64,000 nucleotides of DNA from Chelativorans sp. AA-79 (GCF_029457495.1 NZ_CP120362.1:1-64000); one strand, 5' to 3'. Shown: positions 33,249 to 42,059, counted from the first letter of the stretch. The notes: a model not told the origin generated them from the letters alone. Numbers and translations are program-made.

Positions 33249-34214
33249 ATGAATATCTTTAGAAGCGCAGCGGCGGTCCTAGCGGTCGCCGGGCTCATGA
33301 CGACGGCCGCAGGAAACGCGCTTGCGGACTATCCGGAAAAGCCTGTCAAGATCATCGTTCCCACCGATGCCGGCGGAGCGATCGACGGCATCGCACGCAT
33401 CTTCCAACGGGCTTTCGAGCAGGATGAGGAATTCGGCGCCACGGTTGTGGTGACGAACATGCCGGGTGCGGGGGGGACGCTCGCCACGCGCGAGATCAAG
33501 GACGCCGACCCGGACGGCTATACGATAGGCCTGTGGCACAACGGACTGGTCACCTCGGCGGCCATGGGGGTCACGGATTTCGACCACACCGCCTTCGACA
33601 TCATCGGCTCCACGGGCTTCGTTGCCCTTGGTCTCGGCGTCAATGCCGAGAGCGGGCCGGAATCCTTCGAGGCCATGCTTGAGCAGGCTCAGCAGGAACC
33701 GGAAAGCATTAAGGTCGCCGTCAATATAGGCCTCCCGGTGCACTTCATCCCGCTCATGGTCTCGGAGGCCAATGGCGGTAACATGCGCATGGTCCAGGCC
33801 GGCGGAGGTGCCAAGCGCCTGTCCTCCGTGCTGGGCGGGCACACCCACACCGCGCTCTTTTCCGTCCAGGAGCTCGTCAAATACCGGGAGTCGGGGCTGA
33901 AGCCGGTGGTCGTGTTTTCCGAGGAGCGCGTGCCGCAGTTGCCCGATGTCCCGACCACCCGGGAGGCGGGTATCGACGTGCTGGCGACGGACGGACGGAT
34001 CTGGCTGGCGCCGAAGGGTGTCCCGGAGGACCGCATGCAGGTACTGCGTGCGGCGTTCGAACGTGCCATGGAGCAGCCCGAGGTCAAGGACCAGCTCGAA
34101 TCCTACGGCATCACACCCGCCTTCATCGACAGCGATGCCGTCACGGCCGAGCTCAGCCGCGTGCGCGACGAGGTGCTGCCGCTGGTGGAGAAGGTACGCG
34201 CGGCGGCGAACTAG
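33249..34214 (+). CDS. tctC: TctC/Bug-family periplasmic binding protein (module 3)
   Basis: Solute receptor of 321 aa, the same length as the module 1 receptor. Signal peptide (SAAAVLAVAGLMTTAAGNALA), then YPEKPVKIIVPTDAGGAIDG and the receptor fold with TREIKDADPDGYTIGLWHNG and NIGLPVHFIPLMVSEANGG. The ATG at 33249 follows GAGGAGG by 5 to 6 bases. The two receptors share long stretches (PDGYTIG, NIGLPVHF, AGGGAKRLSSVLGGH against SGGGGARLAAVLGGH), suggesting similar ligands. The gap to tctB is 163 bp and contains a hairpin. Confidence 0.92.
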   Translation: MNIFRSAAAVLAVAGLMTTAAGNALADYPEKPVKIIVPTDAGGAIDGIARIFQRAFEQDEEFGATVVVTNMPGAGGTLATREIKDADPDGYTIGLWHNGLVTSAAMGVTDFDHTAFDIIGSTGFVALGLGVNAESGPESFEAMLEQAQQEPESIKVAVNIGLPVHFIPLMVSEANGGNMRMVQAGGGAKRLSSVLGGHTHTALFSVQELVKYRESGLKPVVVFSEERVPQLPDVPTTREAGIDVLATDGRIWLAPKGVPEDRMQVLRAAFERAMEQPEVKDQLESYGITPAFIDSDAVTAELSRVRDEVLPLVEKVRAAAN

Positions 34215-34291
34215 CCCCGCCACCCGCATCGGATCCCCACGGTTTGATCCAGCCGTGGAAGGCTCTAGGCTGCGGTGACCACTTAAGAATT

Positions 34292-34311
34292 GGCTGCGCC
34301 GCAGCCTTATT
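34292..34311 (+). terminator. hairpin between tctC and tctB (module 3)
   Basis: GGCTGC pairs with GCAGCC around GCC, followed by TTATT, in the 163-bp gap after tctC. This could be a partial terminator that keeps receptor mRNA more abundant than tctBA-sulfatase mRNA. In module 1 the matching gap is a single base. Confidence 0.45.
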
Positions 34312-34377
34312 CGCGGAAGGCCGGCCAGTGTCGGCGGTCGGCCTCCGCTCCTTCTGTCTTCAACCCCCGGGGGCGAA

Positions 34378-34848
34378 ATGAACCGTAGCGACTTCTGGTG
34401 GGACACCGGCTGGACCGCTGGCCTACTGGCCCTCTCCGGCCTCGTCTGGTGGGCCGTCGAGCAACTCCCGCCGCCGATCTTCGATCCGGTGGGATCGGCC
34501 GCGCTGCCCAAGGTGACCGTGGTGGTGATCGCCGCCTTGAGCGTGGCCATGGGAGCGGCTGCCTGGCGCAGCCGGCATGCGCCACCCAAACCGGCGTCGG
34601 CGCCGGATCAGGAGGGGGGCGGTCGCCCGATCTACGGGATGCAGATGCTGGCTCTGCTGATCGCCTACGCGCTGCTCCTGCCGCTCCTGGGTTTCGCGGC
34701 GGCCACTTTCCTGTTCGTTCTGGCCGGTGGCGTCATCCTGGCGCGCGGCGATCGCAAGGCGATGCTGGCGAGCCTCGTCTCGGCGGTCCTGCTCAGCGTC
34801 GGATGCCAGTACCTCTTCACCGACATCTTCTACATCGACCTGCCCTGA
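34378..34848 (+). CDS. tctB: tripartite tricarboxylate transporter, small membrane subunit TctB
   Basis: A 156-aa membrane protein with four hydrophobic stretches. It holds the segment PPPIFDPVGSAALP, nearly the same as in the module 1 TctB, and ends FTDIFYIDLP where the module 1 protein has SVFYVDLPRLFP. It sits between tctC and tctA, with 11 bases to tctA. It should assemble with TctA and take no direct part in ligand capture. Confidence 0.88.
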   Translation: MNRSDFWWDTGWTAGLLALSGLVWWAVEQLPPPIFDPVGSAALPKVTVVVIAALSVAMGAAAWRSRHAPPKPASAPDQEGGGRPIYGMQMLALLIAYALLLPLLGFAAATFLFVLAGGVILARGDRKAMLASLVSAVLLSVGCQYLFTDIFYIDLP

Positions 34849-34859
34849 CGGAGCGTTGA

Positions 34860-36383
34860 ATGTTGGCCAGCCTGGGCGGCGCCCTCCTCGAAATGCTGCA
34901 TCCGGTGCCCTTCTTCTGGGTGGCGCTCGGCGTCGTCTCTGGCATCTTCGTCGGCGCGATCCCGGGACTGTCCGGCGGCATGCTGATCGTGCTCGTCATG
35001 CCGCTGACCTTCTACATGGACCATACGCTGGCCCTGATCCTGATGGTCGGCATCTATGTCGGCTCGGTGGCCGGCGGCCTAATCAGCGCCACGCTGCTCA
35101 GGATGCCGGGCACGCCGTCCTCGGTGGTCACCACCTTCGACGGCTATCCGATGGCGCGGGGCGGCCAGCCGGCGCGCGCGCTGGCGCTCGGCATTTCGGC
35201 CAGCCTCTTCGGCGGGTTCGTCGCCGGCTTCTTCCTGGTGGTGCTCTCGCCGCCGCTGTCGCGCTGGGCGACGAGCTTCGGCCCGTGGGAATATTTCGGG
35301 CTCGTTCTGATGGCGCTGGTCCTCATCGCGGCCATCAGCCAGGGCTCCATGGTCAAGGGGCTGATCTCTGGCGCGCTCGGCCTGCTTGCCGCCATGCCCG
35401 GCCTCAACGCCTCCGACGGCCAGCTCCGGCTCACCTTCGGCTTTCACCAGATGGATGCGGGCTTTGCGCTGCTGCCGGTGCTGCTCGGCGTCTTCGTGGT
35501 CAGTCAGATCATCCGCGACGCGATGGACGGCGACAAGGTGCCCGAGGCGGTCGACGTCTCCCGCAACATCGTGCTCCTGGAAGCCGCCGCATGGGTCCGC
35601 CATGCATGGAACATGCTGCGCTCGGCGCTGATCGGCACCTGGATAGGCATCCTGCCCGGTGTGGGCGCCAGCATCTCCTCCATGGTCGCCTATGGAGTGG
35701 CGCGCACGGTCTCGCGCCGGCCGGACGCCTTTGGCAAGGGCAGCGAGGAGGGAGTCGTCGCTTCGGAATCGGCCAACAACGCCAACGTGGGGGGCGCGCT
35801 GATCCCGCTCGTCACCATGGGCATTCCCGGCAGCCCGATCGACGCCTTCCTTCTGGGAGCGCTGCTGTTGCACAACATTCAGCCGGGGCCGCTGCTGTTC
35901 CAGACCAACGGCGACCTCGTCTGGGCCATCATCGCCGCCTATCTCGTCGGCAATGTCCTGATGTTCCTGGTCATGTCGACCACGGTGCGCTTCACCGCCC
36001 GTCTCGCCAACATCAATCCGGCGGTGCTCCTGCCGGCGATCTTCGTCTTCTGCATCATCGGCGCCTATGCGCTCAGCAACCGGCTCTTCGACGTCTGGGT
36101 CATGATCGGCTTCGGCATTTTGGGCTTTTTGTTGCAGCGGGCCGCCTTCCCGCTCGGCGCCTTCGTCATCGGCTTCGTGCTCTCGCCCATCTTCGAGGCG
36201 GAGCTTCGCTCGGCGGTCATGTCGTCGGGCGGCACTATCTGGGAACTTTTCACCCGTCCGATTGCGCTCACCTTTATCGCCGTGGCTGTCCTCGTACTTT
36301 TCCTGCCTCTACTGCGCGGATTGCGCAGGCGTCCCGGCGACGGTCCAGACGAAGCCGGGCAAACCCGCCAAAGCAAACCATGA
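34860..36383 (+). CDS. tctA: tripartite tricarboxylate transporter, large membrane subunit TctA
   Basis: Large membrane subunit of 507 aa. It contains GAIPGLSGGMLIVLVMPLTF near 33 and GILPGVGASISSMVAYGVAR near 265, the two repeat signatures of TctA, and SANNANVGGALIPLVTMGIP, also found in the module 1 protein as SANNANIGGALVPLVTLGIP. About a dozen hydrophobic segments. The stop overlaps the sulfatase ATG (ATGA), so transport and hydrolysis genes are directly coupled. Confidence 0.94.
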   Translation: MLASLGGALLEMLHPVPFFWVALGVVSGIFVGAIPGLSGGMLIVLVMPLTFYMDHTLALILMVGIYVGSVAGGLISATLLRMPGTPSSVVTTFDGYPMARGGQPARALALGISASLFGGFVAGFFLVVLSPPLSRWATSFGPWEYFGLVLMALVLIAAISQGSMVKGLISGALGLLAAMPGLNASDGQLRLTFGFHQMDAGFALLPVLLGVFVVSQIIRDAMDGDKVPEAVDVSRNIVLLEAAAWVRHAWNMLRSALIGTWIGILPGVGASISSMVAYGVARTVSRRPDAFGKGSEEGVVASESANNANVGGALIPLVTMGIPGSPIDAFLLGALLLHNIQPGPLLFQTNGDLVWAIIAAYLVGNVLMFLVMSTTVRFTARLANINPAVLLPAIFVFCIIGAYALSNRLFDVWVMIGFGILGFLLQRAAFPLGAFVIGFVLSPIFEAELRSAVMSSGGTIWELFTRPIALTFIAVAVLVLFLPLLRGLRRRPGDGPDEAGQTRQSKP

Positions 36384-37855
36384 AAGGCTCGAGAGTGACC
36401 GCCAAGAACGTCCTTTTCATCCTATCCGACGAGCATGCACGTGGTATCACGGGCTGCTACGGAAACAATGCCGTCAAGACGCCGAATATCGATGCGCTCG
36501 CGGCCGCCGGCACTACATTCGAGAACGCCTATTGCAACAACCCGATCTGCGTTCCCTCGCGCGCCTCCCTCGCCACAGGCCGTCACACGCACGAGATCGG
36601 CTTCTGGGACAACGCCCAGCCCTATGACGGCTCGGTGCGCGGCTGGGCGCACGCGCTTTCGGAGGCGGGGCACAGGGTCGCCTCCATCGGCAAGCTGCAC
36701 TACCGCGACGCGGACGCGCCCGTCGGCTTCACCGAGCAGATCCTTCCCATGCACGTTGTGGAGGGCAAGGGCGACCTGCACGGGCTGCTGCGCAGTCCGC
36801 CGCGCATCCGCCCCAGCATGAAGAACCTCAGCGCGGAGCTCGGGCCGGGCGATTCCGACTATTCCCGATATGATTCCGCTATCACGGACGCCGCCTGCCG
36901 ATGGATTGCGGAGCGCGCCCGCAAGCCCGACGAGAAGCCTTGGGCCGCCTTCGTTTCGCTCGCCTGCCCCCATTTCCCGCTGGTGGCGCCAAAGCGCTTC
37001 TTCGACCTCTACGACCCGGCGAAGCTGCCTTGGCCCAAGGGGCGCGACGGCAACGGAGCGCTCGCCCATCCGGTGCTCGCCGCCTTCCGCAAATACCAGA
37101 ACTACGATGACTATTTCACCGGCGAGGAGCATGTGCGCCTGGCTGTCGCCTCCTATTACGCGCTGGTCTCCTTCCTCGACCACAATATCGGCCGCATCCT
37201 GGAGTCGCTCTCCGGGAGCGGGCTCACCGAGGACACGCTCGTCATCTATACGAGCGACCATGGCGACAATCTCGGCGCGCGCGGCTTCTGGGGCAAGTCG
37301 CTTCTGTTCGAGGAAAGCGTGGGGGTTCCGATGATCATGGCCGGGCCCGGCGTGCCGCGGGGCCGTCGCGTCGCCACGCCGGTGTCGCTGGTGGATGTCG
37401 CGCCCACCATCATGGACGCGGCCTGCGAGGAGGTCCACAGCAGCGAGGCCACCGATCTGCCCGGCCGCTCCCTCCTTTCGATCGCCGGCGATCCCGACGA
37501 CCCGGACCGCACCGTGCTCGCGGAGTATCACGCCGTTGGCTCGATCACCGGCTGCTTCATGATCCGCTTCGACCGATGGAAATACATACATTTCGTGGAT
37601 TATCCGCCGCTCCTGTACGATCTCAAGGCCGATCCCGAGGAGATGTGCGATCTCGCCGAGGATTCGGAATATGCCGGTGTTCGTTCGCGGGCCGAGGCGC
37701 GATTGCGCGCCATTGTCGACCCGGAGAAAGTAAGCGCACGGGCTTTTGCGGATCAGCAGCGTATAATCGAACGCAACGGGGGGATAGAGAGGATCCTAAG
37801 CCGTGGAGAGTTCCCGCATACGCCGGTACCTTACGCAGACCCCTCGTTCAACTAG
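36380..37855 (+). CDS. type I sulfatase, cytosolic (module 3)
   Basis: A 491-aa formylglycine-dependent sulfatase. Seen: KNVLFILSDEHARG at 9, maturation motif CVPSR with Cys57, NAQPYDGSVRGWAHALSEAG, GKLHY, and YTSDHGDNLGARGFWGKS as second metal site. It is co-linear with the module 1 sulfatase (also ENAYCNNPICVPSRAS against ANAYCNSPICVPSRAS, and EYHAVGS). No signal peptide. The ATG at 36380 overlaps the tctA stop; an in-frame GTG at 36395 is a minor alternative. The upstream extension of the same frame lies inside tctA and is not coding. Confidence 0.92.
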   Translation: MKGSRVTAKNVLFILSDEHARGITGCYGNNAVKTPNIDALAAAGTTFENAYCNNPICVPSRASLATGRHTHEIGFWDNAQPYDGSVRGWAHALSEAGHRVASIGKLHYRDADAPVGFTEQILPMHVVEGKGDLHGLLRSPPRIRPSMKNLSAELGPGDSDYSRYDSAITDAACRWIAERARKPDEKPWAAFVSLACPHFPLVAPKRFFDLYDPAKLPWPKGRDGNGALAHPVLAAFRKYQNYDDYFTGEEHVRLAVASYYALVSFLDHNIGRILESLSGSGLTEDTLVIYTSDHGDNLGARGFWGKSLLFEESVGVPMIMAGPGVPRGRRVATPVSLVDVAPTIMDAACEEVHSSEATDLPGRSLLSIAGDPDDPDRTVLAEYHAVGSITGCFMIRFDRWKYIHFVDYPPLLYDLKADPEEMCDLAEDSEYAGVRSRAEARLRAIVDPEKVSARAFADQQRIIERNGGIERILSRGEFPHTPVPYADPSFN

Positions 37856-37910
37856 TCATACGGAACTGTAATTCGTATCATTGATCCGATCGATTTCGGG
37901 AGGTGGTGCG

Positions 37911-39032
37911 ATGGTGGGTCGAGTAGCGGACGAAGTGGTGCTGAGCGATGAGGAGCACATCTTTCTCGAAGCGCAGGTTCGACGGCACAAGGCGGCGCGC
38001 TCGCTGTCGGACCGGCACCGTATGATCCTGTTGTGCGCCGAGGGCCTTCAAAGTAAGGAGGTCGCCGAGCGGCTCGACGTGCATGAACACACGGTGGGCA
38101 AATGGCGTGGGCGTTTCGTGCAGGATCGGATCGAAGGGCTCACCGATGAGTATCAGCCGGGCGCCCACGCACAGTGTCGGATATGACAGTGTCGGATATG
38201 ACAGTGTCGGATATGCAGGTGGCCGAGGTGGTCGAGCGCACGCTGAACACTACACCGAAGGACGCCACCCATTGGTCGATCCGTTCTATGGCTGCGGCAA
38301 CGGGCCTGTCGCACACCACCATCCGCCGGATATGGTCCGCCTTCGCCTGCAGCCACATCGCAGCGAGACGTTCAAGCTCTCGACCGATCCGCTGTTCGTC
38401 GACAAGGTGCAGGACATCGTAGGTCTCTACATATCACCGCCAAACCGAGCCATCGTGTTGTGCGTGGACGAGAAGTCCCAGATCCAGGCGCTGGATCGAG
38501 AGCAACCGGTGCTGCCAATGGCGCCCGGCGTAGCTGAACGCAGAACCCATAGCTATATCCGCCATGGCACGACATCGCTGTTTGCCGCGCTCGACATTGC
38601 AACAGGGGCGGTGATCGGCAAATGCTACAAGCGCCACCGGGCGACCGAGTTTCTCGACTTTCTCAAAAAGATTGACGCAGCCATGCCGAAAGGGTCGGAC
38701 GTCCATCTGGTGATGGACAACTACGCCACGCACAAGACGCCCAAGATCAAGGCTTGGTTCGCCCGCCACCCGCTTTAGCACGTGCATTTCACACCTACCT
38801 CGGCCAGTTGGATCAATCAGGTGGAGCGCTGGTTCGCCGAGCTGACCCGCAAGCAGTTGCAATGCGGCGTCCACCGCTCAGCCGCCGAACTCGAGGCCGA
38901 CATCGCAGCCTTCATCTAGGCCCACAACGAAAACCCCAAACCCACCGATGGGTCAAATCTGCCGACGAAATCCTCGCCTCCGTCAAACGATTCTGCCAGC
39001 GAACACAGGAAACGCTATGTGCCGAACTTTAG
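37911..39032 (+). pseudogene. IS630-family transposase, decayed
   Basis: An IS630-type transposase with many lesions. N-terminal HTH part: RVADEVVLSDEEHIFLEAQV, then [21 protein letters not shown] base is lost near 38161 and a 15-bp unit is repeated three times there. A second frameshift lies near 38350 (SAF, then [20 protein letters not shown]). The catalytic part follows ([31 protein letters not shown]), with in-frame stops at 38776 and 38918 and a frameshift before AHNENPKP. It resumes as VKSADEILASVKRFCQRTQE to the end at 39032. Confidence 0.8.
38171..38215. repeat. three tandem copies of a 15-bp unit
   Basis: ACAGTGTCGGATATG occurs three times head to tail at 38171, 38186 and 38201, all identical. 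In the transposase frame one unit encodes TVSDM, and intact relatives would be expected to have it once. Slippage or unequal crossing-over probably amplified it inside the dead gene. Confidence 0.95.
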
Positions 39033-39130
39033 ATTCAGGTGACTAGAGCACGTCCGTTGAACTCCGAGTCGTAGCGTTGATGACACGGATTGGGTTTTAT
39101 GATTCACCGTCGCCGTTGCAGGAGATGGCG

Positions 39131-39508
39131 ATGGCTCGAGCTTACGGTGAGGATCTTCGGATGCGGGTTCTGGATGCTGCAGCGGCAGGCGCTTCGGCGC
39201 GCTCCGTCGCGGCACGGTTTGGCGTCGGCGTTTCGACGGCAATTGTCTGGATCAGGCGGGCGCGTGAGAACGGGGAACGCTCGGCGCGGCGTCAGGGCAA
39301 GCCGCGGGGCTCACGCCTGGATGCGCACGAGACGTTCGTTGTTGCCATGATCGAGGCGAACAAGGACGTGACGCTGAACGAGATGGTCGAGCGGCTCGCA
39401 GCCGAGCGCTCCGTGTGTATCGGCCGCAGTGCCCTGAGCGCCTGGCTGCGCGGGCGGGGCTGGACGTTCAAAAAAGTCCGCGCATGCATTGGAGCAGGAC
39501 CGTCCTGA
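39131..39508 (+). CDS. IS630 transposase, first frame (DNA-binding part)
   Basis: 125 codons: an N-terminal helix-turn-helix ([20 protein letters not shown], then [14 protein letters not shown]) and a linker ending [11 protein letters not shown]. The ATG at 39131 has GGAG 6 bases upstream. Near 39467 the sequence TTCAAAAAAGTCC allows slippage into the second frame, which continues as [12 protein letters not shown]. The alternative tail of this frame is only 11 residues long. A fused, active transposase is likely made through frameshifting or transcript slippage. Confidence 0.8.
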   Translation: MARAYGEDLRMRVLDAAAAGASARSVAARFGVGVSTAIVWIRRARENGERSARRQGKPRGSRLDAHETFVVAMIEANKDVTLNEMVERLAAERSVCIGRSALSAWLRGRGWTFKKVRACIGAGPS

Positions 39509-40076
39509 TGTCCTGAAGCGCCGGCAGGATTGGTTCGAAGGCCAACTCGACCTCGACCCTGCCAGGCTTGTCTTCATCGATGAGACCGGCCTGTCCACCA
39601 AGATGGCCCGCCTGCGGGGTCGCGCGCCATGCGGCGAACGCTGCCGAGCCGGCATGCCGCATGGGCACTGGAAAACCACCACCTTCACCGGCGCACTGCG
39701 CCTGTCCGGCATGACCGCGCCCTTCGTCTACGATGGCGCCATGAATGGCACCGTCTTCCTCGCTTATGTCGAGCAGGTCCTGGTCCCCACCCTGAGGCGC
39801 GGCGATGTCGTCATCATGGACAACTTGCCGGCACACAAGGCAGCAGGCGTCCGCGACGCGATCGAGCAAGCCGGTGCAACCCTCATGTTCCTGCCGCCCT
39901 ATAGCCCGGACTTCAACCCCATCGAGAATGCCTTCTCAAAGCTCAAAGCGCTCCTGCGGGCAAAAGCCGAGCGCACCATCAAAGCGCTCTGGGATACCGC
40001 TGGCGCACTCCTCGACCAGTTCACTCCCGCAGAATGCGCAAACTACTTCAGGGCTGCTGGATATGACCCGGATTAA
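39489..40076 (+). CDS. IS630 transposase, second frame (DDE catalytic part)
   Basis: 195 codons covering the DDE domain: [20 protein letters not shown] with the first Asp, [20 protein letters not shown] with the second, and [19 protein letters not shown] with the final Glu. It overlaps the first frame and needs a shift near 39467-39472 to be joined to it. All catalytic residues are present. Confidence 0.85.
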   Translation: MEQDRPDVLKRRQDWFEGQLDLDPARLVFIDETGLSTKMARLRGRAPCGERCRAGMPHGHWKTTTFTGALRLSGMTAPFVYDGAMNGTVFLAYVEQVLVPTLRRGDVVIMDNLPAHKAAGVRDAIEQAGATLMFLPPYSPDFNPIENAFSKLKALLRAKAERTIKALWDTAGALLDQFTPAECANYFRAAGYDPD

Positions 40077-40092
40077 GCCGGACGTGCTCTAG

Positions 40093-40716
40093 GACTTTAC
40101 GCCGCTGTGGTCGGCGACGCCGAACAGCTTCGCCATCGTCGTACGCAAGAACGAGGAGCGGTTCACCGACTTCCCGCCTCTCGTCTCCTATGCGAAGGAG
40201 AATCCCGGTGAACTGCGCTACTCTCCCGGCTCTACAGACACGCTGCCTCACATGGTGGTGGCGAGGGTGATGCAGATGTCAGACGTGATCGCCCAGGTCG
40301 CTCCCTATCCCGAGATCGACAATGCGGTGAAGGGTCTGCGCGGCGGCGTTCTCGATTTCATGGTCATCAACCCGGGCGTCTACACGACCAACAAGGAGGA
40401 CCTGAAGGTGCTCGCGGTGTTGTCTGACCTTGAGCGCTCTTCGGAGACCTACGACGGGGCACCCCGCGTCCAGAATTTCGGCATCGAACTCGGCATGAAG
40501 GGACTGGCGCCGATGGGCTGGAACTGGTGGCTGGTGCGCAAGGAAACGCCGGAGGACGTGGTCGCGAAGTTGCGCGAGGCGATGGGCAACGCCCTGGCGC
40601 GTAAGGACGTGCAGCAGAGGCTCCTCGACATGGGTGAACGCCATTATATGCGAGGCCCAGGACCGGCGACGAAACGCCAGGCCTCCAAATTGAGCTCTGA
40701 CAGCCCCAAAACATGA
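40093..40716 (+). pseudogene. TctC/Bug-family receptor, 5' truncated by IS630
   Basis: The frame is open from the TA target site onward and encodes the C-terminal two thirds of a Bug-type receptor: DFTPLWSATPNSFAIVVRKN, then LRYSPGSTDTLPHMVVARVM, FMVINPGVYTTNKEDLKVLA and VVAKLREAMGNALARKDVQQ. The signal peptide and first lobe are gone, removed by the IS630 insertion. The last 20 or so residues are also atypical. It is not a duplicate of the other two receptors. No TctAB genes follow, so this is a relic of a third tct system. Confidence 0.75.
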
Positions 40717-41309
40717 AGACGCCGGGCAACCGGCCGACATCGGCCTTTTGACCATTGCGCGCCTCCTCCGACTGACGCCGCGAGCGCCGAGCTTGTCTGC
40801 AATGACAGCTCTCTGCTAGTGGAAGGGGGTCTTGGTTTTCGCTGCAACAAGGGTCGGTGTGGGTTCCTAGAGGAGCAGATGATGCCGCCGAGCTATCCCG
40901 CGCGCCCTTGACGGAACCATATGGCGCGACCCAAGCTGAAATATTTAAGTACAACCCGATCATCAAGGGCATTGCGACGGGTCGGATCTGACCACGCATG
41001 ATCCTTGATTTTCTGCAGCCACTGTGCCTCTAAAGGTGATGGTAAAAGTCGACTTTTTTCGACACAGTCACCTCCCTGTTCCACCCGGCGTACGTCCTCC
41101 TCGACACCGCCGATCTAGAGCCCGCCACCATGCACAAAAGCCGTGCGTCATGATTTTGGCGAGCTGTACGCCAAAGCTGAGCTCGTCGCCGTATCGTCGG
41201 CGCGTGTGCCAGCTCTTAAATGCGGCCGGCCGGGTGATTTGTCGCCGCTGCGGCGGAATTATCAGCGGTCGTACGCACTACAGCACAGCACTGCAGAAGG
41301 AGCTTGAGC
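40717..41309. other. intergenic region upstream of luxR
   Basis: Nearly 600 bp with no credible gene. It holds an AT-rich patch near 40940, the perfect 14-bp palindrome AAAAGTCGACTTTT at 41044-41057 and, at its end, the ribosome-binding site AAGGAG 7 bases before the luxR ATG. The luxR promoter must lie here. Confidence 0.5.
41044..41057. promoter_or_regulatory. perfect 14-bp palindrome upstream of luxR
   Basis: AAAAGTCGACTTTT is fully self-complementary and is followed by TT. It lies about 250 bp before luxR. It may be an operator or a weak hairpin terminator of upstream transcription; symmetry alone cannot decide. Confidence 0.35.
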
Positions 41310-42059
41310 ATGAGACGGCGCGATAAAAATGACACTGACCTGGAACTGTTCGAACTGCTTGTAAAGCTTGATAAGCTCGCAGAAACGACTCGGATTCCCG
41401 CGCTCTTGTGCAAGCTACTCGAGATTTATGGACTGAAGTCCGTCGCATATCTGGGCTGTGGGCTCACGGCTCAGCCTGGGCAAGGTCCATACCTCGCGGT
41501 GACCTATTCGGACGACTGGGTCGATCACTACAAGGCCCAGCGCTTTGTCGATGTTGATCCTGCTGTGCAGATCGGCATGCGACGCATGCTGCCGATCGAC
41601 TGGGATACCTTCGATCGGAGAGACAAGAACGTTCGGCGTCTGTTCGGAGAGGCCACCGAGTTCGGCCTCGGTCGCCGCGGCATTTCCATACCTGTCCACG
41701 GTCAGCATGGCGACCGGGCACTTGTCTCAATTACGCGTGATGCCAGCGATCGCGACTGGCGGCATCTTCGCCTCCATTACATGCGGGACTTCCAAGTGCT
41801 GGCCCTTCACCTGCATCAGGCGATATTGCGGCTCGAGGGCCAGAGAATTGTGTCCATCAGCCTGTCTCCGCGTGAACGTGAGTGCCTGCTGTGGGCCGCC
41901 GAGGGTAAGACGGCTTGGGAGACCGCCGTCATCCTCGGCCTGTCGGAGCACACGGTGCGTTGCTATCTCGAGAGCGCCCGCCACAAGCTCGGCGCCGCCA
42001 ACAACACTCATGCGGTCAACAAAGCCGGCAAGGCTAATCTGCTCAGCCAATTGCCGTAA
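41310..42059 (+). CDS. LuxR-family quorum-sensing regulator
   Basis: A 249-aa acyl-homoserine-lactone receptor. The N-terminal autoinducer-binding domain has the typical WVDHYKAQRFVDVDPAVQIG segment and FGLGRRGISIPVHG, which carries the conserved Gly. The C-terminal LuxR helix-turn-helix is SPRERECLLWAAEGKTAWET, then LGLSEHTVRCYLESARHKLG. The ATG at 41310 follows AAGGAG by 7 bases. The synthase gene follows 83 bp downstream, so the two form a cognate pair. It is distinct from the TraR-like gene at 43440 and closer in layout to chromosomal-type LuxR/LuxI pairs of rhizobia. Confidence 0.9.
   Translation: MRRRDKNDTDLELFELLVKLDKLAETTRIPALLCKLLEIYGLKSVAYLGCGLTAQPGQGPYLAVTYSDDWVDHYKAQRFVDVDPAVQIGMRRMLPIDWDTFDRRDKNVRRLFGEATEFGLGRRGISIPVHGQHGDRALVSITRDASDRDWRHLRLHYMRDFQVLALHLHQAILRLEGQRIVSISLSPRERECLLWAAEGKTAWETAVILGLSEHTVRCYLESARHKLGAANNTHAVNKAGKANLLSQLP

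Larger units (their letters stand above)
39046..40089 (+). mobile_element. IS630-family insertion sequence, two overlapping frames
   Basis: A 1044-bp element flanked by TA (39044-39045 and 40090-40091), the target duplication of IS630. The ends are inverted repeats: GAGCACGTCCG at the left and CGGACGTGCTC at the right. It carries two overlapping transposase frames in the usual order. It separates the older IS630 pseudogene from a truncated tctC. Confidence 0.88.

Noticed and set aside
34727..36379. Long upstream extension of the module 3 sulfatase frame
   Set aside because: This part overlaps the intact tctA in another frame and is Arg/Pro-rich; the sulfatase begins at 36380.
38171..38215. 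Tandem repeats as a possible CRISPR array
   Set aside because: Units are 15 bp and directly adjacent with no spacers; they lie inside a transposase pseudogene.
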